A DNA stretch of 57,191 bases, taken from JBMOOG01 sp049324535 (GTDB lineage Bacteria > Pseudomonadota > Alphaproteobacteria > Rhodobacterales > Rhodobacteraceae). Shown here piece after piece: positions 31,333 to 40,400 of the stretch. The DNA lies in assembly GCA_049324535.1 (NCBI GenBank), contig JBMOOG010000023.1, positions 1 through 57,191 on the forward strand, written 5' to 3'. The translations under genes were made by a program, and so were the position numbers. Every line of letters begins with the position of its first letter. Within the stretch, counting starts at the first letter, position 1. The notes below the pieces were generated by a model. That model searched no databases. It saw only the letters and a list, made by a program, of their open reading frames with translations, and was not told the DNA's origin.

Positions 31333-33730
31333 CGTCCGCCTCGCGGCCGTGGGCGGACGGCAGGTGCGCGCCGAGCTGGAAGGTGTCGGCGAGGCCGGGG
31401 CGCGGGGCTTCGGACGGCTGAGCCGCGAGATGGAGGCGGCGAACGCCCGGCTTGCGGCCTTCTCGCGGCGGGTGCGTGTGGCCGCCGCTGCCGCGGTTGC
31501 TGCCGCGACCGCCGCTGGCGTGGCGATGATCCGCTCCGGCCTGCAGACGGTCGATGCGCAGGCAAAGCTGGCGCAGTCCCTTGGCACTACGGTCGCCTCG
31601 ATCCACACGCTGGAGCGCGCGGGCGAACTGGCTGGCGTGTCGATGTCAGGCATCGAACAGGCGACCAAGGATCTGACGCGCCGTCTCAGCCAGGCGGCCG
31701 CCGGGACCGGCCCTGCCGCCGACGCGCTCGACCGGCTGGGCCTTTCCGCCACCGACCTGATTGCGCTGCCGCTGGATCAGCGCGTTGGTGCGATCAACGC
31801 CGCCATCGAGAGCTTCGTGCCTGCCGCCGAACGCGCCGCCGTCGCGGGCCAGCTCTTCGGCGAGGAGGGCTCCATCGCCATGAGCCGGATCGACACGGCG
31901 ACGCTCCGCCAGGCGACGGAAGACGTGCGTGCCTTCGGTGTCGTGGTCTCGGAGCAGGATGCCGACCAGATCGAGCGGACGAACGATGCGATCTCCCGGC
32001 TCGGGCTGATCTGGCGCGGGCTGTCGAACCAGCTGGCCGTTGCCGCGGCTCCGGCGTTGGAAGCCGTCGCGGATGGCATGGCGGCGGTCGCCAGCCGCAC
32101 CGGGCCGCTCGGCATCGCGATCCGCGGGCTCTTCGACAACATCGGCCGCCTGACCACCTATGCCGCGACCTTCGCGGCCTTCCTGGCGGGACGCTGGATC
32201 GCCGGCATGGCCGCCGCCGCGCTCTCCGTCCGTGGTCTCGCCACCGCGCTCGTCGTCCTGCGCGGAGCGCTGATCCGCACCGGTATCGGCGCGCTGATCG
32301 TCGGCGCGGGCGAGCTCGTCTATCAGTTCACCCGCCTCGTCTCCGGCGCGGGCGGTTTCGGCGAGGCGATGTCGCTCCTTAAGGACTTGGCCGTCGAGGT
32401 TTGGGAGCGGATCCGCATGGGCGCCACTGCGGCCGGGGCCGCGGCAACGGCGATGTTCTTCGACCTGAAGGCCGACGCCGCCTCGGGAATGCAGAGCGCC
32501 ATCGAGAGCGTGGTGGGCTTCGGCAACACCGCTGCGAACACGTTCGAGGGGGCCTACGAGGCGATCAAGGCGATCTGGGGTCTGCTGCCCGCCGCCATCG
32601 GCGATCTGGCGTTCCAGGCGGCCAACAGCCTCGTCGACGGCGTCGAGGCGATGCTGAACGGCGTGGTCTCGCGCATCAACGGCTTCATCGGTGGCATCAA
32701 CCAGGGGCTGGAAGCGCTCGGGTCCGAGCGCCGTATCTCGCTGGTGCCAGATCTCGACCTCGGCGAGATCGAGAACCGTTTCGAAGGGGCGGCGACTGCC
32801 GCAACGACTGCCGCGCAGACGGCGTTCGACCGCGCCTTCGAGGACAACCCGCTCACCGCGCCCGATCTCGGACTCACGGAGGCGGCCGCTCGGGCGCTCG
32901 AGTCCGCGAACCTCTACCGTGGCGCGGCCCGCGATCTGGCCGAAGGGGCTCGCGCCCCGCTCGAAAGCTGGCAGGCCCTGCGCGACGCGGTGCGCGGCAC
33001 CGACGAGGCCAGTGCCGATGCGCTTACCGAGGCCACCGGCGCGGCCGAGCGGCTGGAGACGGCGCTTGGTGAAGCCGGACGCGCCGCCACGGGTGCTGGT
33101 GCGGCGGCCGGAGCCGCTGCTGCGGCAGCGGAGCCCGCAACCGAGGCCGCCGTCACCGGCTGGCAGGCCGTCACCGCCGCTCTGTCGGACTACGCCAGCA
33201 AGGCCCGCCAGATTGGTGGCGACATCGGTCAGAGCCTCGTCGGCGCCTTCCAGTCGGCCGAGAACGCGGTCGGCCAGTTCGTGAAGACCGGCAAGCTGAA
33301 CTTCCGCGATCTCGTCACCTCGCTGCTCGCCGATCTCGCCCAGCTCGCGGCGCGGCGATTTATCCTCGGGCCGATCGCCAATGCTCTTTCGGGCGTGTTC
33401 GCTGGTGCGGGCGGGATCTTCGCCAACGTCCTGCATGCGGGCGGCATAGTCGGATCGGCCGGGCCGTCGCGGATGGTGCCGGCCATGACATTCGTCGCCG
33501 CGCCCCGGATGCACGGTGGCGGCATGGCAGGCCTCCGCCACGATGAGGTGCCCGCGATCCTGCAGCGGGGCGAGCGCGTGCTGTCGCGGCGCGAGGCGCA
33601 GAGCTACGGCACCGGTGGCGGCGTCAACGTCACCATCATGGCCCGCGACGCCGAAAGCTTCCGGCAATCGAGAACGCAGGTGGCGGCGGACATCGCCCGC
33701 GCCGTGTCGCTCGGGCGAAGGGGCATGTGA
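31313..33730 (+). CDS. Tail tape measure protein (805 aa)
   Basis: Long protein rich in Ala, Gly and Glu with coiled-coil stretches, hydrophobic segments (LATALVVLRGALIRTGIGAL) and a C-terminal beta/Gly-rich part (GGIVGSAGPSRMVPAMTFVA). Its length sets the tail length and part of it may enter the host envelope. It begins inside the frameshift extension of the chaperone gene. The C-terminal 100 residues resemble those of lambda-tail and GTA-type tape measures. Confidence 0.9.
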   Translation: MAEKRVSVRLAAVGGRQVRAELEGVGEAGARGFGRLSREMEAANARLAAFSRRVRVAAAAAVAAATAAGVAMIRSGLQTVDAQAKLAQSLGTTVASIHTLERAGELAGVSMSGIEQATKDLTRRLSQAAAGTGPAADALDRLGLSATDLIALPLDQRVGAINAAIESFVPAAERAAVAGQLFGEEGSIAMSRIDTATLRQATEDVRAFGVVVSEQDADQIERTNDAISRLGLIWRGLSNQLAVAAAPALEAVADGMAAVASRTGPLGIAIRGLFDNIGRLTTYAATFAAFLAGRWIAGMAAAALSVRGLATALVVLRGALIRTGIGALIVGAGELVYQFTRLVSGAGGFGEAMSLLKDLAVEVWERIRMGATAAGAAATAMFFDLKADAASGMQSAIESVVGFGNTAANTFEGAYEAIKAIWGLLPAAIGDLAFQAANSLVDGVEAMLNGVVSRINGFIGGINQGLEALGSERRISLVPDLDLGEIENRFEGAATAATTAAQTAFDRAFEDNPLTAPDLGLTEAAARALESANLYRGAARDLAEGARAPLESWQALRDAVRGTDEASADALTEATGAAERLETALGEAGRAATGAGAAAGAAAAAAEPATEAAVTGWQAVTAALSDYASKARQIGGDIGQSLVGAFQSAENAVGQFVKTGKLNFRDLVTSLLADLAQLAARRFILGPIANALSGVFAGAGGIFANVLHAGGIVGSAGPSRMVPAMTFVAAPRMHGGGMAGLRHDEVPAILQRGERVLSRREAQSYGTGGGVNVTIMARDAESFRQSRTQVAADIARAVSLGRRGM

Positions 33731-34356
33731 TGGCGTTTCACGAGGTCCGGTTCCCCGACAACATCAGCCGCGGCGCGCGGGGTGGGCCGGAACGGCGCAC
33801 CCAGATCGTCGAGCTCGCCTCGGGCGACGAGGAGCGCAATGCGAGCTGGGCCAACTCGCGCCGCCGCTACGACGTCGCCTACGGCATCCGCCGCGCTGAC
33901 GATCTGGCGGCGGTGGTCGCCTTCTTCGAGGCGCGCAACGGTCGTCTCCATGGCTTCCGCTTCAAGGACTGGGCCGACCACAAGTCCTGCCTGCCTTCAG
34001 GCGCGCCATCGCCCACCGACCAAGCGATCGGCACCGGTGACGGCGCGACGACCGCCTTCCAGTTGGTGAAGCGCTACGCCTCGGGCGCGCACTCCTGGAC
34101 GCGCGCCATCGCCAAGCCGGTGACGGGCACCGTGCGCATCGCGCTCGGCGGGGTCGAGCAGCCCTCCGGCTGGTCGGTCGACACCACGACCGGCCTCGTC
34201 ACCTTCGCCGCCGCCCCGGGTTCCGGCGTCGCGATCACCGCGGGCTTCGAGTTCGACGTGCCGGTCCGCTTCGACACCGACGTGCTCGACGTGACGCTCG
34301 ACCTCGAACGGCTGGGCTCGATCACCTCCATCCCGCTTCTGGAGATCCGACGATGA
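33730..34356 (+). CDS. DUF2460 tail tip protein (GTA g12-like, 208 aa)
   Basis: Starts MAFHEVRFPDNISRGARGGP, with RRYDVAYGIRRADDLAAVVA and a beta-rich C-terminus. DUF2460 proteins begin the distal tail module of gene transfer agents, followed there by DUF2163, NlpC/P60 and a large host-contact protein. The same order occurs here but with a lysis cassette inserted after this gene. It overlaps the tape measure stop by 1 nt and the holin start by 4 nt. It is expected in the baseplate. Confidence 0.88.
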   Translation: MAFHEVRFPDNISRGARGGPERRTQIVELASGDEERNASWANSRRRYDVAYGIRRADDLAAVVAFFEARNGRLHGFRFKDWADHKSCLPSGAPSPTDQAIGTGDGATTAFQLVKRYASGAHSWTRAIAKPVTGTVRIALGGVEQPSGWSVDTTTGLVTFAAAPGSGVAITAGFEFDVPVRFDTDVLDVTLDLERLGSITSIPLLEIRR

Positions 34357-34703
34357 ACGACGAAACCGGATTTTTGGCGGCGGCGCTGAAGGAACTGCTC
34401 GCCTCCATGGCGGTGATCCTCGCCGCCTGGGGCGCGCTCGGGGGCGCGACCAACGCGCTGACGACGAAGATGCGCCTTCGCGACGCGCTACGCCACATCC
34501 TGCTCGGCGGTCTGATCGCGGCCGGGATGGGGAGCCTGTCGATGGCGATCATCACCCGCTGGCTCGGCCTGCCGCCTGAGGCGATCCCGGCTGGGGGCGC
34601 GGCCGGATCGGCCGCCTATCTGGTCGGCGTCTTCGGACCCGCCTTCATCGAGGTGCTGCTCGCCCGTCTGCGCCATGCCGGGAAAGGCGACGGCGATGCA
34701 TGA
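34353..34703 (+). CDS. Holin-like membrane protein (116 aa)
   Basis: Three hydrophobic segments: LLASMAVILAAWGALGG, LRHILLGGLIAAGMGSLSMA and AGSAAYLVGVFGPAFIEVLL, with a charged C-terminal tail (RHAGKGDGDA). This fits class I holins, which time membrane opening. It overlaps its neighbours at both ends and is followed by a lysozyme, which supports the assignment. Confidence 0.75.
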   Translation: MNDETGFLAAALKELLASMAVILAAWGALGGATNALTTKMRLRDALRHILLGGLIAAGMGSLSMAIITRWLGLPPEAIPAGGAAGSAAYLVGVFGPAFIEVLLARLRHAGKGDGDA

Positions 34704-34827
34704 CCTTCTCCGCCTTGCGCGCTCCCTGCGCTGCGACCCGACCGATCCCGGCCAGGCCTTCCGCCACCGCCTGGGCGTCGGTCTCGCCATCGCAGCGCTG
34801 ATCCTGATCCTCTCGCTTCTGGGGTAA
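34696..34827 (+). CDS. Small single-helix membrane protein (43 aa)
   Basis: MHDLLRLARSLRCDPTDPGQ, then a short basic region and one hydrophobic helix (VGLAIAALILILSLLG) that ends at the stop. It overlaps the holin stop by 8 nt and leads directly into the lysozyme gene, so it may be an accessory holin or antiholin. Too short for most gene callers. Confidence 0.65.
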   Translation: MHDLLRLARSLRCDPTDPGQAFRHRLGVGLAIAALILILSLLG

Positions 34828-34832
34828 TTTCC

Positions 34833-35492
34833 ATGCAGATGACTGACCGGGGGCTTCTGGCCCTCGTCCGGCACGAAGGCATCGTGCCCGGACCCTACCT
34901 CGATGTGAAGCAGGTCTGGACCTTCGGCATCGGTCACACGGCCGCCGCCGGGGAACCCGATCCTACCACCATGCCGCGTGGCATGCCCGCCGATCTTGAT
35001 ACCGGGATCCGCGAGGCCTTCCGGGTCTTCCGGGCCGACCTCGCGCGCTACGAGGCTGCAGTCATGCGTGCCGTGAAGGTACCGCTCGAACCCCACGAGT
35101 TCGATGCGCTGGTTTCGTTCCACTACAACACGGGCGGCATCGCCAAGGCGGCACTCACCCGGCATCTGAACGCGGGCGATCGGGCAGCGGCGGCAGCAGC
35201 CTTCATGGGCTGGCTGAAGCCCGCCGTGATCCGCCCGCGCCGCGAAGCCGAGCGCGACCTCTTCACCACGGGCCACTATCCGACAGGCACCATCCCGGTC
35301 TGGTCGGTCGACCGCAACGGTCGGGTCGATTTCTCGCGCCCGATTCGGCGCCTGACCGAGGACGAAGCGCTGGCACTGCTGCGGCCATCACCGGCGCCGG
35401 GATCATCCGCTCTCGCCGCCACACCCGAACCTGCAATCGGCTGGCTCGCCCGGCTGACCGCTTTTTTCTCCACCCTGATCCGAAGGGCCTGA
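34833..35492 (+). CDS. Endolysin, T4-type lysozyme (GH24, 219 aa)
   Basis: The catalytic triad is intact with exact T4 spacing: E15, D24 and T30 in RHEGIVPGPYLDVKQVWTFG. FDALVSFHYNTG follows. It cuts the glycan strands of peptidoglycan. No signal peptide is visible, so export through the holin is expected. The C-terminal 70 residues are an extension beyond the lysozyme core, ending in a hydrophobic IGWLARLTAFFSTLIRRA that may touch the membrane. Confidence 0.93.
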   Translation: MQMTDRGLLALVRHEGIVPGPYLDVKQVWTFGIGHTAAAGEPDPTTMPRGMPADLDTGIREAFRVFRADLARYEAAVMRAVKVPLEPHEFDALVSFHYNTGGIAKAALTRHLNAGDRAAAAAAFMGWLKPAVIRPRREAERDLFTTGHYPTGTIPVWSVDRNGRVDFSRPIRRLTEDEALALLRPSPAPGSSALAATPEPAIGWLARLTAFFSTLIRRA

Positions 35493-35495
35493 CCC

Positions 35496-35726
35496 ATGCG
35501 CTACATCCGTCCGACCTCGCTCACCTGGTGGGCGGGGTGCCTCGCCATGCTCACCGGCATTGCCTCGCTCGCGCTGCCCGCCACCGGGCCGCTCGGGGAA
35601 CTCTCACGCTTCGTCGCGCTACTCGCAGGTTCAGGAGACGCCTCGCCTGCGGGGCTGATGTTCCTCGGGCTTGGCCTGATCGGGCTGCGTGACCGGATCG
35701 AGCGCGGGTTCCGGGGCGATGCTTGA
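35496..35726 (+). CDS. Small membrane protein of lysis cassette 1 (76 aa)
   Basis: Two hydrophobic stretches (WWAGCLAMLTGIASLALPA; GLMFLGLGLIGL) flank a Gly-rich loop, followed by a charged end (RDRIERGFRGDA). It begins 3 nt after the lysozyme stop and overlaps the next small gene. It may be an additional holin or antiholin; I do not recognise a family. Confidence 0.65.
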   Translation: MRYIRPTSLTWWAGCLAMLTGIASLALPATGPLGELSRFVALLAGSGDASPAGLMFLGLGLIGLRDRIERGFRGDA

Positions 35727-35820
35727 GTTTCTCGCAGGGATGATCGTGGGCGGCTGCCTCGGCGTCTTCATCGTTGCGCTCTGCGTCGCCGCCGCGCGCG
35801 GGGATCACGACGATGGCTGA
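35719..35820 (+). CDS. DUF3789-like mini membrane protein (33 aa)
   Basis: MLEFLAGMIVGGCLGVFIVA with a short polar end, a Gly-spaced single membrane helix as in DUF3789 proteins from phages. It overlaps the gene before by 8 nt and the one after by 8 nt, which supports it being real despite its size. Role unknown, probably lysis-related. Confidence 0.6.
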   Translation: MLEFLAGMIVGGCLGVFIVALCVAAARGDHDDG

Positions 35821-36043
35821 GTTCCTGATCTGGCTGGTTGCGGCTTTGGGAGCGTTCGGAGGCGTCGTCCTCGGCCGGGTCTGGGGGCGTGTGGAAGGCG
35901 AACGTGCGGGCAAACGGGAGGCGGAACGCGATGCGATGGAAGACACGAACAAGCGCTTCGAGCGCGGGCAAGATGCGGTCCGCCATGGTCGCGACGCTGG
36001 TGATCCTACTGACCGGCTGCGCCGCAACGATGGGCGGTGGTGA
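35813..36043 (+). CDS. i-spanin-like protein, pair 1 (76 aa)
   Basis: One N-terminal membrane helix (LIWLVAALGAFGGVVLGRVW) followed by a charged helical periplasmic part (RVEGERAGKREAERDAMEDT), the layout of an inner-membrane spanin (Rz). It is shorter than usual. Its second half overlaps the o-spanin gene at 35973 in another frame, the classic Rz/Rz1 arrangement. Together they would fuse the two membranes at the end of lysis. Confidence 0.65.
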   Translation: MAEFLIWLVAALGAFGGVVLGRVWGRVEGERAGKREAERDAMEDTNKRFERGQDAVRHGRDAGDPTDRLRRNDGRW

Positions 36044-36173
36044 CGCGGGCTGCGCCTCTTATGCCGAAGCGCGGCTGGCCCGGCCGCCTGCCTCTGCCGT
36101 CGCCGCCGTGCCCCCGGAATGGGCGACCTGGATCGCCGATCTCGACGACCGAATGACAGGAACCTGCCGATGA
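35973..36173 (+). CDS. o-spanin-like lipoprotein, pair 1 (66 aa)
   Basis: Short signal peptide MRSAMVATLVILLTGC with a canonical lipobox ending at C16, then a small Ala/Pro-rich mature part (ARLARPPASAVAAVPPEWA). It starts inside the i-spanin gene in another frame, as Rz1-type outer-membrane spanins do, and ends overlapping the DUF2163 start by 4 nt. Two further cysteines (C27, C65) could form disulfides. Confidence 0.7.
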   Translation: MRSAMVATLVILLTGCAATMGGGDAGCASYAEARLARPPASAVAAVPPEWATWIADLDDRMTGTCR

Positions 36174-37054
36174 AATCCCTTTCGCCAGCGCTGCAGGCCC
36201 ATCTCGACGAGGGCACCACGACGCTCGCCTGGTGCTGGCGGATCGCCCGGGCCGATGGTGTCACCTTCGGCTTCACCGACCATGACCGGACGCTGAGCTT
36301 CGACGGGACCGACTTCGAGCCCGAGAGCGGGCTGACGGCGTCGGAAGTGCGCTCGGGGTCGGACCTCTCGGTCGATGCGCAGGACGCCGAAGGCGTGCTG
36401 ACTTCGGACCGGATTACCGAGACCGATATCCTCGACGGCCGCTGGGACAACGCGGCGGTCGAGGTCTGGCGGGCGAACTGGGCAGACACCGGCCAGCGCG
36501 TCCTGATGCGGCGCGGGGCAATCGGCCAGATCCGGCGCGGGCGGCTGGCCTTCGTCGCCGAAGTCCGCTCACTCGCCCATGTGCTTGGCCAGACGGTCGG
36601 GCGAACCTTCCAGGCGAGTTGCGACGCGGCGCTCGGCGACGCGCGCTGCGGGATCGATCTGGAGGACCCCGCCTACAAGGGGGCGGGCGCCGTGATCGAT
36701 CTCCTGCGCGACCGGGCTTTCACCGCCTCCGGGCTCGGCGGCTTCGCCTCTGGCTGGTTCACCTTCGGCACGTTGGACTGGACGAGTGGCGCCAACGCCG
36801 GGCGGCGCACCGAGGTGCTGGGCCATGACGTCACGGACGGCATCGCCGTGTTGACCCTGCTCGAGGCGCCGGTGCGGTCCATCGCCGAGAGTGACACTTT
36901 CACCATCCGTGCGGGCTGCGACAAGCGGATGGAGACCTGCGGGGCGAAGTTCGCCAACACCGCCAACTTCCGAGGCTTCACGCATATCCCCGGCCAGGAC
37001 GCCGTTCTCCGCTACGCCACGAAGGACGGCGGCCACGAAGGGTCCGTGCTGTGA
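36170..37054 (+). CDS. DUF2163 tail tip protein (GTA g13-like, 294 aa)
   Basis: Starts MKSLSPALQAHLDEGTTTLA, then WRIARADGVTFGFTDHD, with a C-terminal BR0599-type domain holding RAGCDKRMETCGAKF (C-x6-C). In gene transfer agents this follows DUF2460 and precedes NlpC/P60. It overlaps the o-spanin and NlpC genes by 4 nt each. It is likely a baseplate part that helps tail assembly or adsorption; the cysteines may bind metal or iron-sulfur. Confidence 0.88.
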   Translation: MKSLSPALQAHLDEGTTTLAWCWRIARADGVTFGFTDHDRTLSFDGTDFEPESGLTASEVRSGSDLSVDAQDAEGVLTSDRITETDILDGRWDNAAVEVWRANWADTGQRVLMRRGAIGQIRRGRLAFVAEVRSLAHVLGQTVGRTFQASCDAALGDARCGIDLEDPAYKGAGAVIDLLRDRAFTASGLGGFASGWFTFGTLDWTSGANAGRRTEVLGHDVTDGIAVLTLLEAPVRSIAESDTFTIRAGCDKRMETCGAKFANTANFRGFTHIPGQDAVLRYATKDGGHEGSVL

Positions 37055-37482
37055 ACGCCGATCCGAAGCGCGTCATCGCCATTGCGCGCTCCTGGCTCGG
37101 CACGCCGTACCACGACCAGGCGAGCCTACGTGGCGTTGGCTGTGACTGCCTCGGGCTGGCCCGGGGCGTCTGGCGCGAGGTCGTCGACCCTGAACCCTTC
37201 CCGATCCCGCCCTACAGCCGGGACTGGGGCGAGACGGGCCCGCGCGAGGTGCTGGCCGAGGGCGCACGACGCATGATGATCGAGGTACCTCTAGTAGAGG
37301 CCGGTCCCGGCGCGCTGGTACTGTTCCGTATGAAGCCCCGCGCCATCGCGAAGCATGTCGGGATCCTGACCGGTCCCGACGGCTTTCTGCATGCCTACGA
37401 GCGGCTCGGCGTGATCGAGGAACCGCTCACGCAATCCTGGCGGCGGCGCATCGCCTTCGCTTTCCTGTTCCCGCAACGCTGA
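37051..37482 (+). CDS. NlpC/P60 peptidase (GTA g14-like, 143 aa)
   Basis: The catalytic cysteine is C33 in RGVGCDCLGLARG and the histidine is H102 in AKHVGILTG. NlpC/P60 enzymes cut peptide links in peptidoglycan; in tails and gene transfer agents this one bores through the wall during DNA delivery. Its size and place match the GTA enzyme. The N-terminus (MNADPKRVIAIARSWLGTPY) is typical of the family. Confidence 0.92.
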   Translation: MNADPKRVIAIARSWLGTPYHDQASLRGVGCDCLGLARGVWREVVDPEPFPIPPYSRDWGETGPREVLAEGARRMMIEVPLVEAGPGALVLFRMKPRAIAKHVGILTGPDGFLHAYERLGVIEEPLTQSWRRRIAFAFLFPQR

Positions 37483-37491
37483 GACCAGACC

Positions 37492-40400
37492 ATGGCCACC
37501 CTCGTCCTCGGCGCGGCCGGCGCCGCCATTGGCGGTTCGATCGGCGGCGCGATCCTCGGTGTCAGCGCCGCGACCATCGGCGGCTTCATCGGCTCCAGCA
37601 TCGGCTCGGTGGTCGACAGCTGGATCATCTCGTCGCTGGCGCCGACGCAGCGCATCGAGGGCGCGCGGCTCGACACGCTGCGCATCACCTCGGCCACCGA
37701 GGGCGCGGTCATCCCGCGGCTCTATGGCCGGATGCGGATGGGCGGCAACATCATCTGGGCGACCGATTTCCGCGAGGAGACGAAGACCACGACGCAGGGC
37801 GGCGGCAAGGGCGGCGGGGGCGGCAAGGTCAAGACCACGGAGTATCTCTACTACGCCAGCTTTGCGGTCGCGCTCTGCGAGGGCCCGATCACCGGCATCG
37901 GCCGCATCTGGGCCGACGGCAAGCCCATGGACATCTCCGGCGTCACCTGGCGCTGGTATCCCGGCGACGAGACGCAGAGCCCTGATCCGTTCATCGCGGC
38001 GAAGATGGGCGCCGCCAACACGCCCGCCTATCGCGGCACCGCCTATGTGGTCTTCGAGGAGCTGGCGCTCTCGACCTACGGCAACCGCCTGCCGCAGCTC
38101 TCCTTCGAGGTGTTCCGCCCACTGGCCGATCCCGACACCGCCGAGGGGCTGACCCGCGCCGTCACCATGATCCCGGCATCCGGCGAATTCACCTACGCGA
38201 CGCAAGCCATCCGCAAGACCGATGGCGGCGCGACGGTGCCGGAAAACCTGAACGCGCTGGCCGACTCCACCGACATGGTCGAAGCGCTGGACCGGCTGCA
38301 GGCGATGGCCCCGGCGGTCGAGAGCGTCAGTCTCGTCGTTGCCTGGTTCGGCGACGATCTGCGCGCGGGATCCTGCAAGGTGCGGCCTGGCGTCGAGGTC
38401 TCGGCCAAATCCACCACGCCCGCCAGCTGGTCGGTCAACGGCGTCAGCCGCGCCAATGCCTTCCTGGTCAGCCGCGATGACGAGGACCGCCCCGTTTATG
38501 GGGGCACGCCGTCCGACTTTGCGGTGGTGCAGGCGATCCAGGAGATGAAGGCGCGCGGGCTGCGCGTGACCTTCTATCCCTTCATCCTGATGGACGTGCC
38601 GCCCGGCAACAGCCTGCCGAACCCGTATTCCGACAACGCCGCGGAGACGGGGCAGCCCGCATTCCCCTGGCGTGGGCGGATCACCTGCTCGCCCGCTGCT
38701 GGTTTCGCAGGGACCGTGGACAAGACCGCCACGGCCGCAAGCCAGGTCGCGGCGCTGTTCGGCGCGGCCACGCCCGCCAGCTTCAGCGTCTCGGGTCAGT
38801 CGGTCTCCTGGACCGGGCCATCCGGTGACTGGGGCCTGCGCCGCATGGTGCTGCACTACGCCCATCTCTGCGCGGCGGCGGGCGGGGTCGATGCCTTCCT
38901 GATCGGCACCGAGATGCCGGGGCTGACCACCATCCGTTCGGGCGCCAGCACCTACCCGGCGGTGCAGGCCTATCGGGACCTGTCCGCGGATGTGCGGTCG
39001 ATTCTCGGGTCCGGCACCAGGATCGGCTATGCGGCCGACTGGTCGGAATACTTCGGGCACCAGCCGGGCGACGGCTCGGGCGACGTGTTCTTCCACCTCG
39101 ATCCGCTCTGGGCCGATCCCGAGATCGATTTCGTCGGCATCGACAACTACATGCCGCTCTCCGACTGGCGCGACGGTTTCGAGCATCTCGACGCGGCCGA
39201 GGGCTGGCCCGCGATCTACGACCGCGCCTACCTGCAGGGGAACATCGCGGGCGGGGAAGGCTTCGACTGGTTCTACGCCAGCGCTGCAGACCGCTCAGCG
39301 CAGGCCCGCACCGCGATCAGCGATGGCGCCGCCAGCAAGCCATGGGTCTTCCGCTACAAGGATCTGCGCGCCTGGTGGTCGAACCCGCACTATAATCGCC
39401 CGGGTGGGGTGGAGAGCGGCACACCCACGGCGTGGACGCCTCAGTCCAAGCCGATCTGGTTCACCGAGCTCGGCTGTCCCGCCATCGACCGGGGCACCAA
39501 CCAGCCCAACGTCTTCTTCGACCCGAAGTCGTCCGAGAGCTTCACGCCGCATTTCTCCCGAGGCTGGCGGGACGATGCGATCCAGCGGGCCTATCTGGAG
39601 GCGACGTATCTCTGGTGGGGCGAGGCTGCGAACAACCCGCTGTCCTCGGTTTACGGTGGCCGGATGGTGCATGTGCCGGAATGCGCCGCCTGGACCTGGG
39701 ACGCGCGGCCGTACCCGTTCTTCCCGGCGTTGACCGACATCTGGACGGATGGCGCGAACTGGCGGCTCGGGCACTGGCTGACCGGGCGGCTCGGCGCAGT
39801 CTCGCTGGCGGCGCTGGTCCGGCACCTCTGCCTGCGTGCGGGGCTGTCCGAGTCCCGGGTCGACGTCTCAGGTCTCTGGGGCGCGGTGGAGGGCTACGCC
39901 ATCACCGCGCTGGAAAGCCCGCGCGCCTCGATCACCACGCTGTCCCGCCACTTCGGCTTCGACGCGGTTGAGACCGGGGGGGTGATCCGCTTCGTGATGC
40001 GCGGCCGGGCCTCCGTCGCCATCCTTGCGCCCGAGGATCTGGTGGCCCCTCGCGAGGGCGATGTGCTGGAGCTCACGCGCGGCCAGGAGACCGAACTGCC
40101 GCAGGCCCTGAAGTGGCAGGTCGCGCGCGCCGACGAGGACTACGACGCGGCCCTCGTCGAGGCGCGGCGCATCACCGTGGACACGACACGGATTGCCTCC
40201 GAGTCCTTCCCGATGGCCGTGCCGCCCGAGGAGGCCGAGCGCCGCTGCCGCCGTGCGCTGATGGAGGCGTGGGTGGGGCGCGAGACGGCGGCGTTCCGTC
40301 TGCCGCCCTCGCGCCTGGCGCTGGATCCGGCCGACGCGGTCCGGCTGGAGCATGACGGGCGGCTGGTCGACCTGCGGCTCGTCTCCATCGCCGACGCCGA

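Noticed and set aside
35838..36173. Longer 111-codon form of the first o-spanin
   Set aside because: The first 45 codons have no signal peptide and lie in the i-spanin gene; the ATG at 35973 gives a canonical lipoprotein signal.
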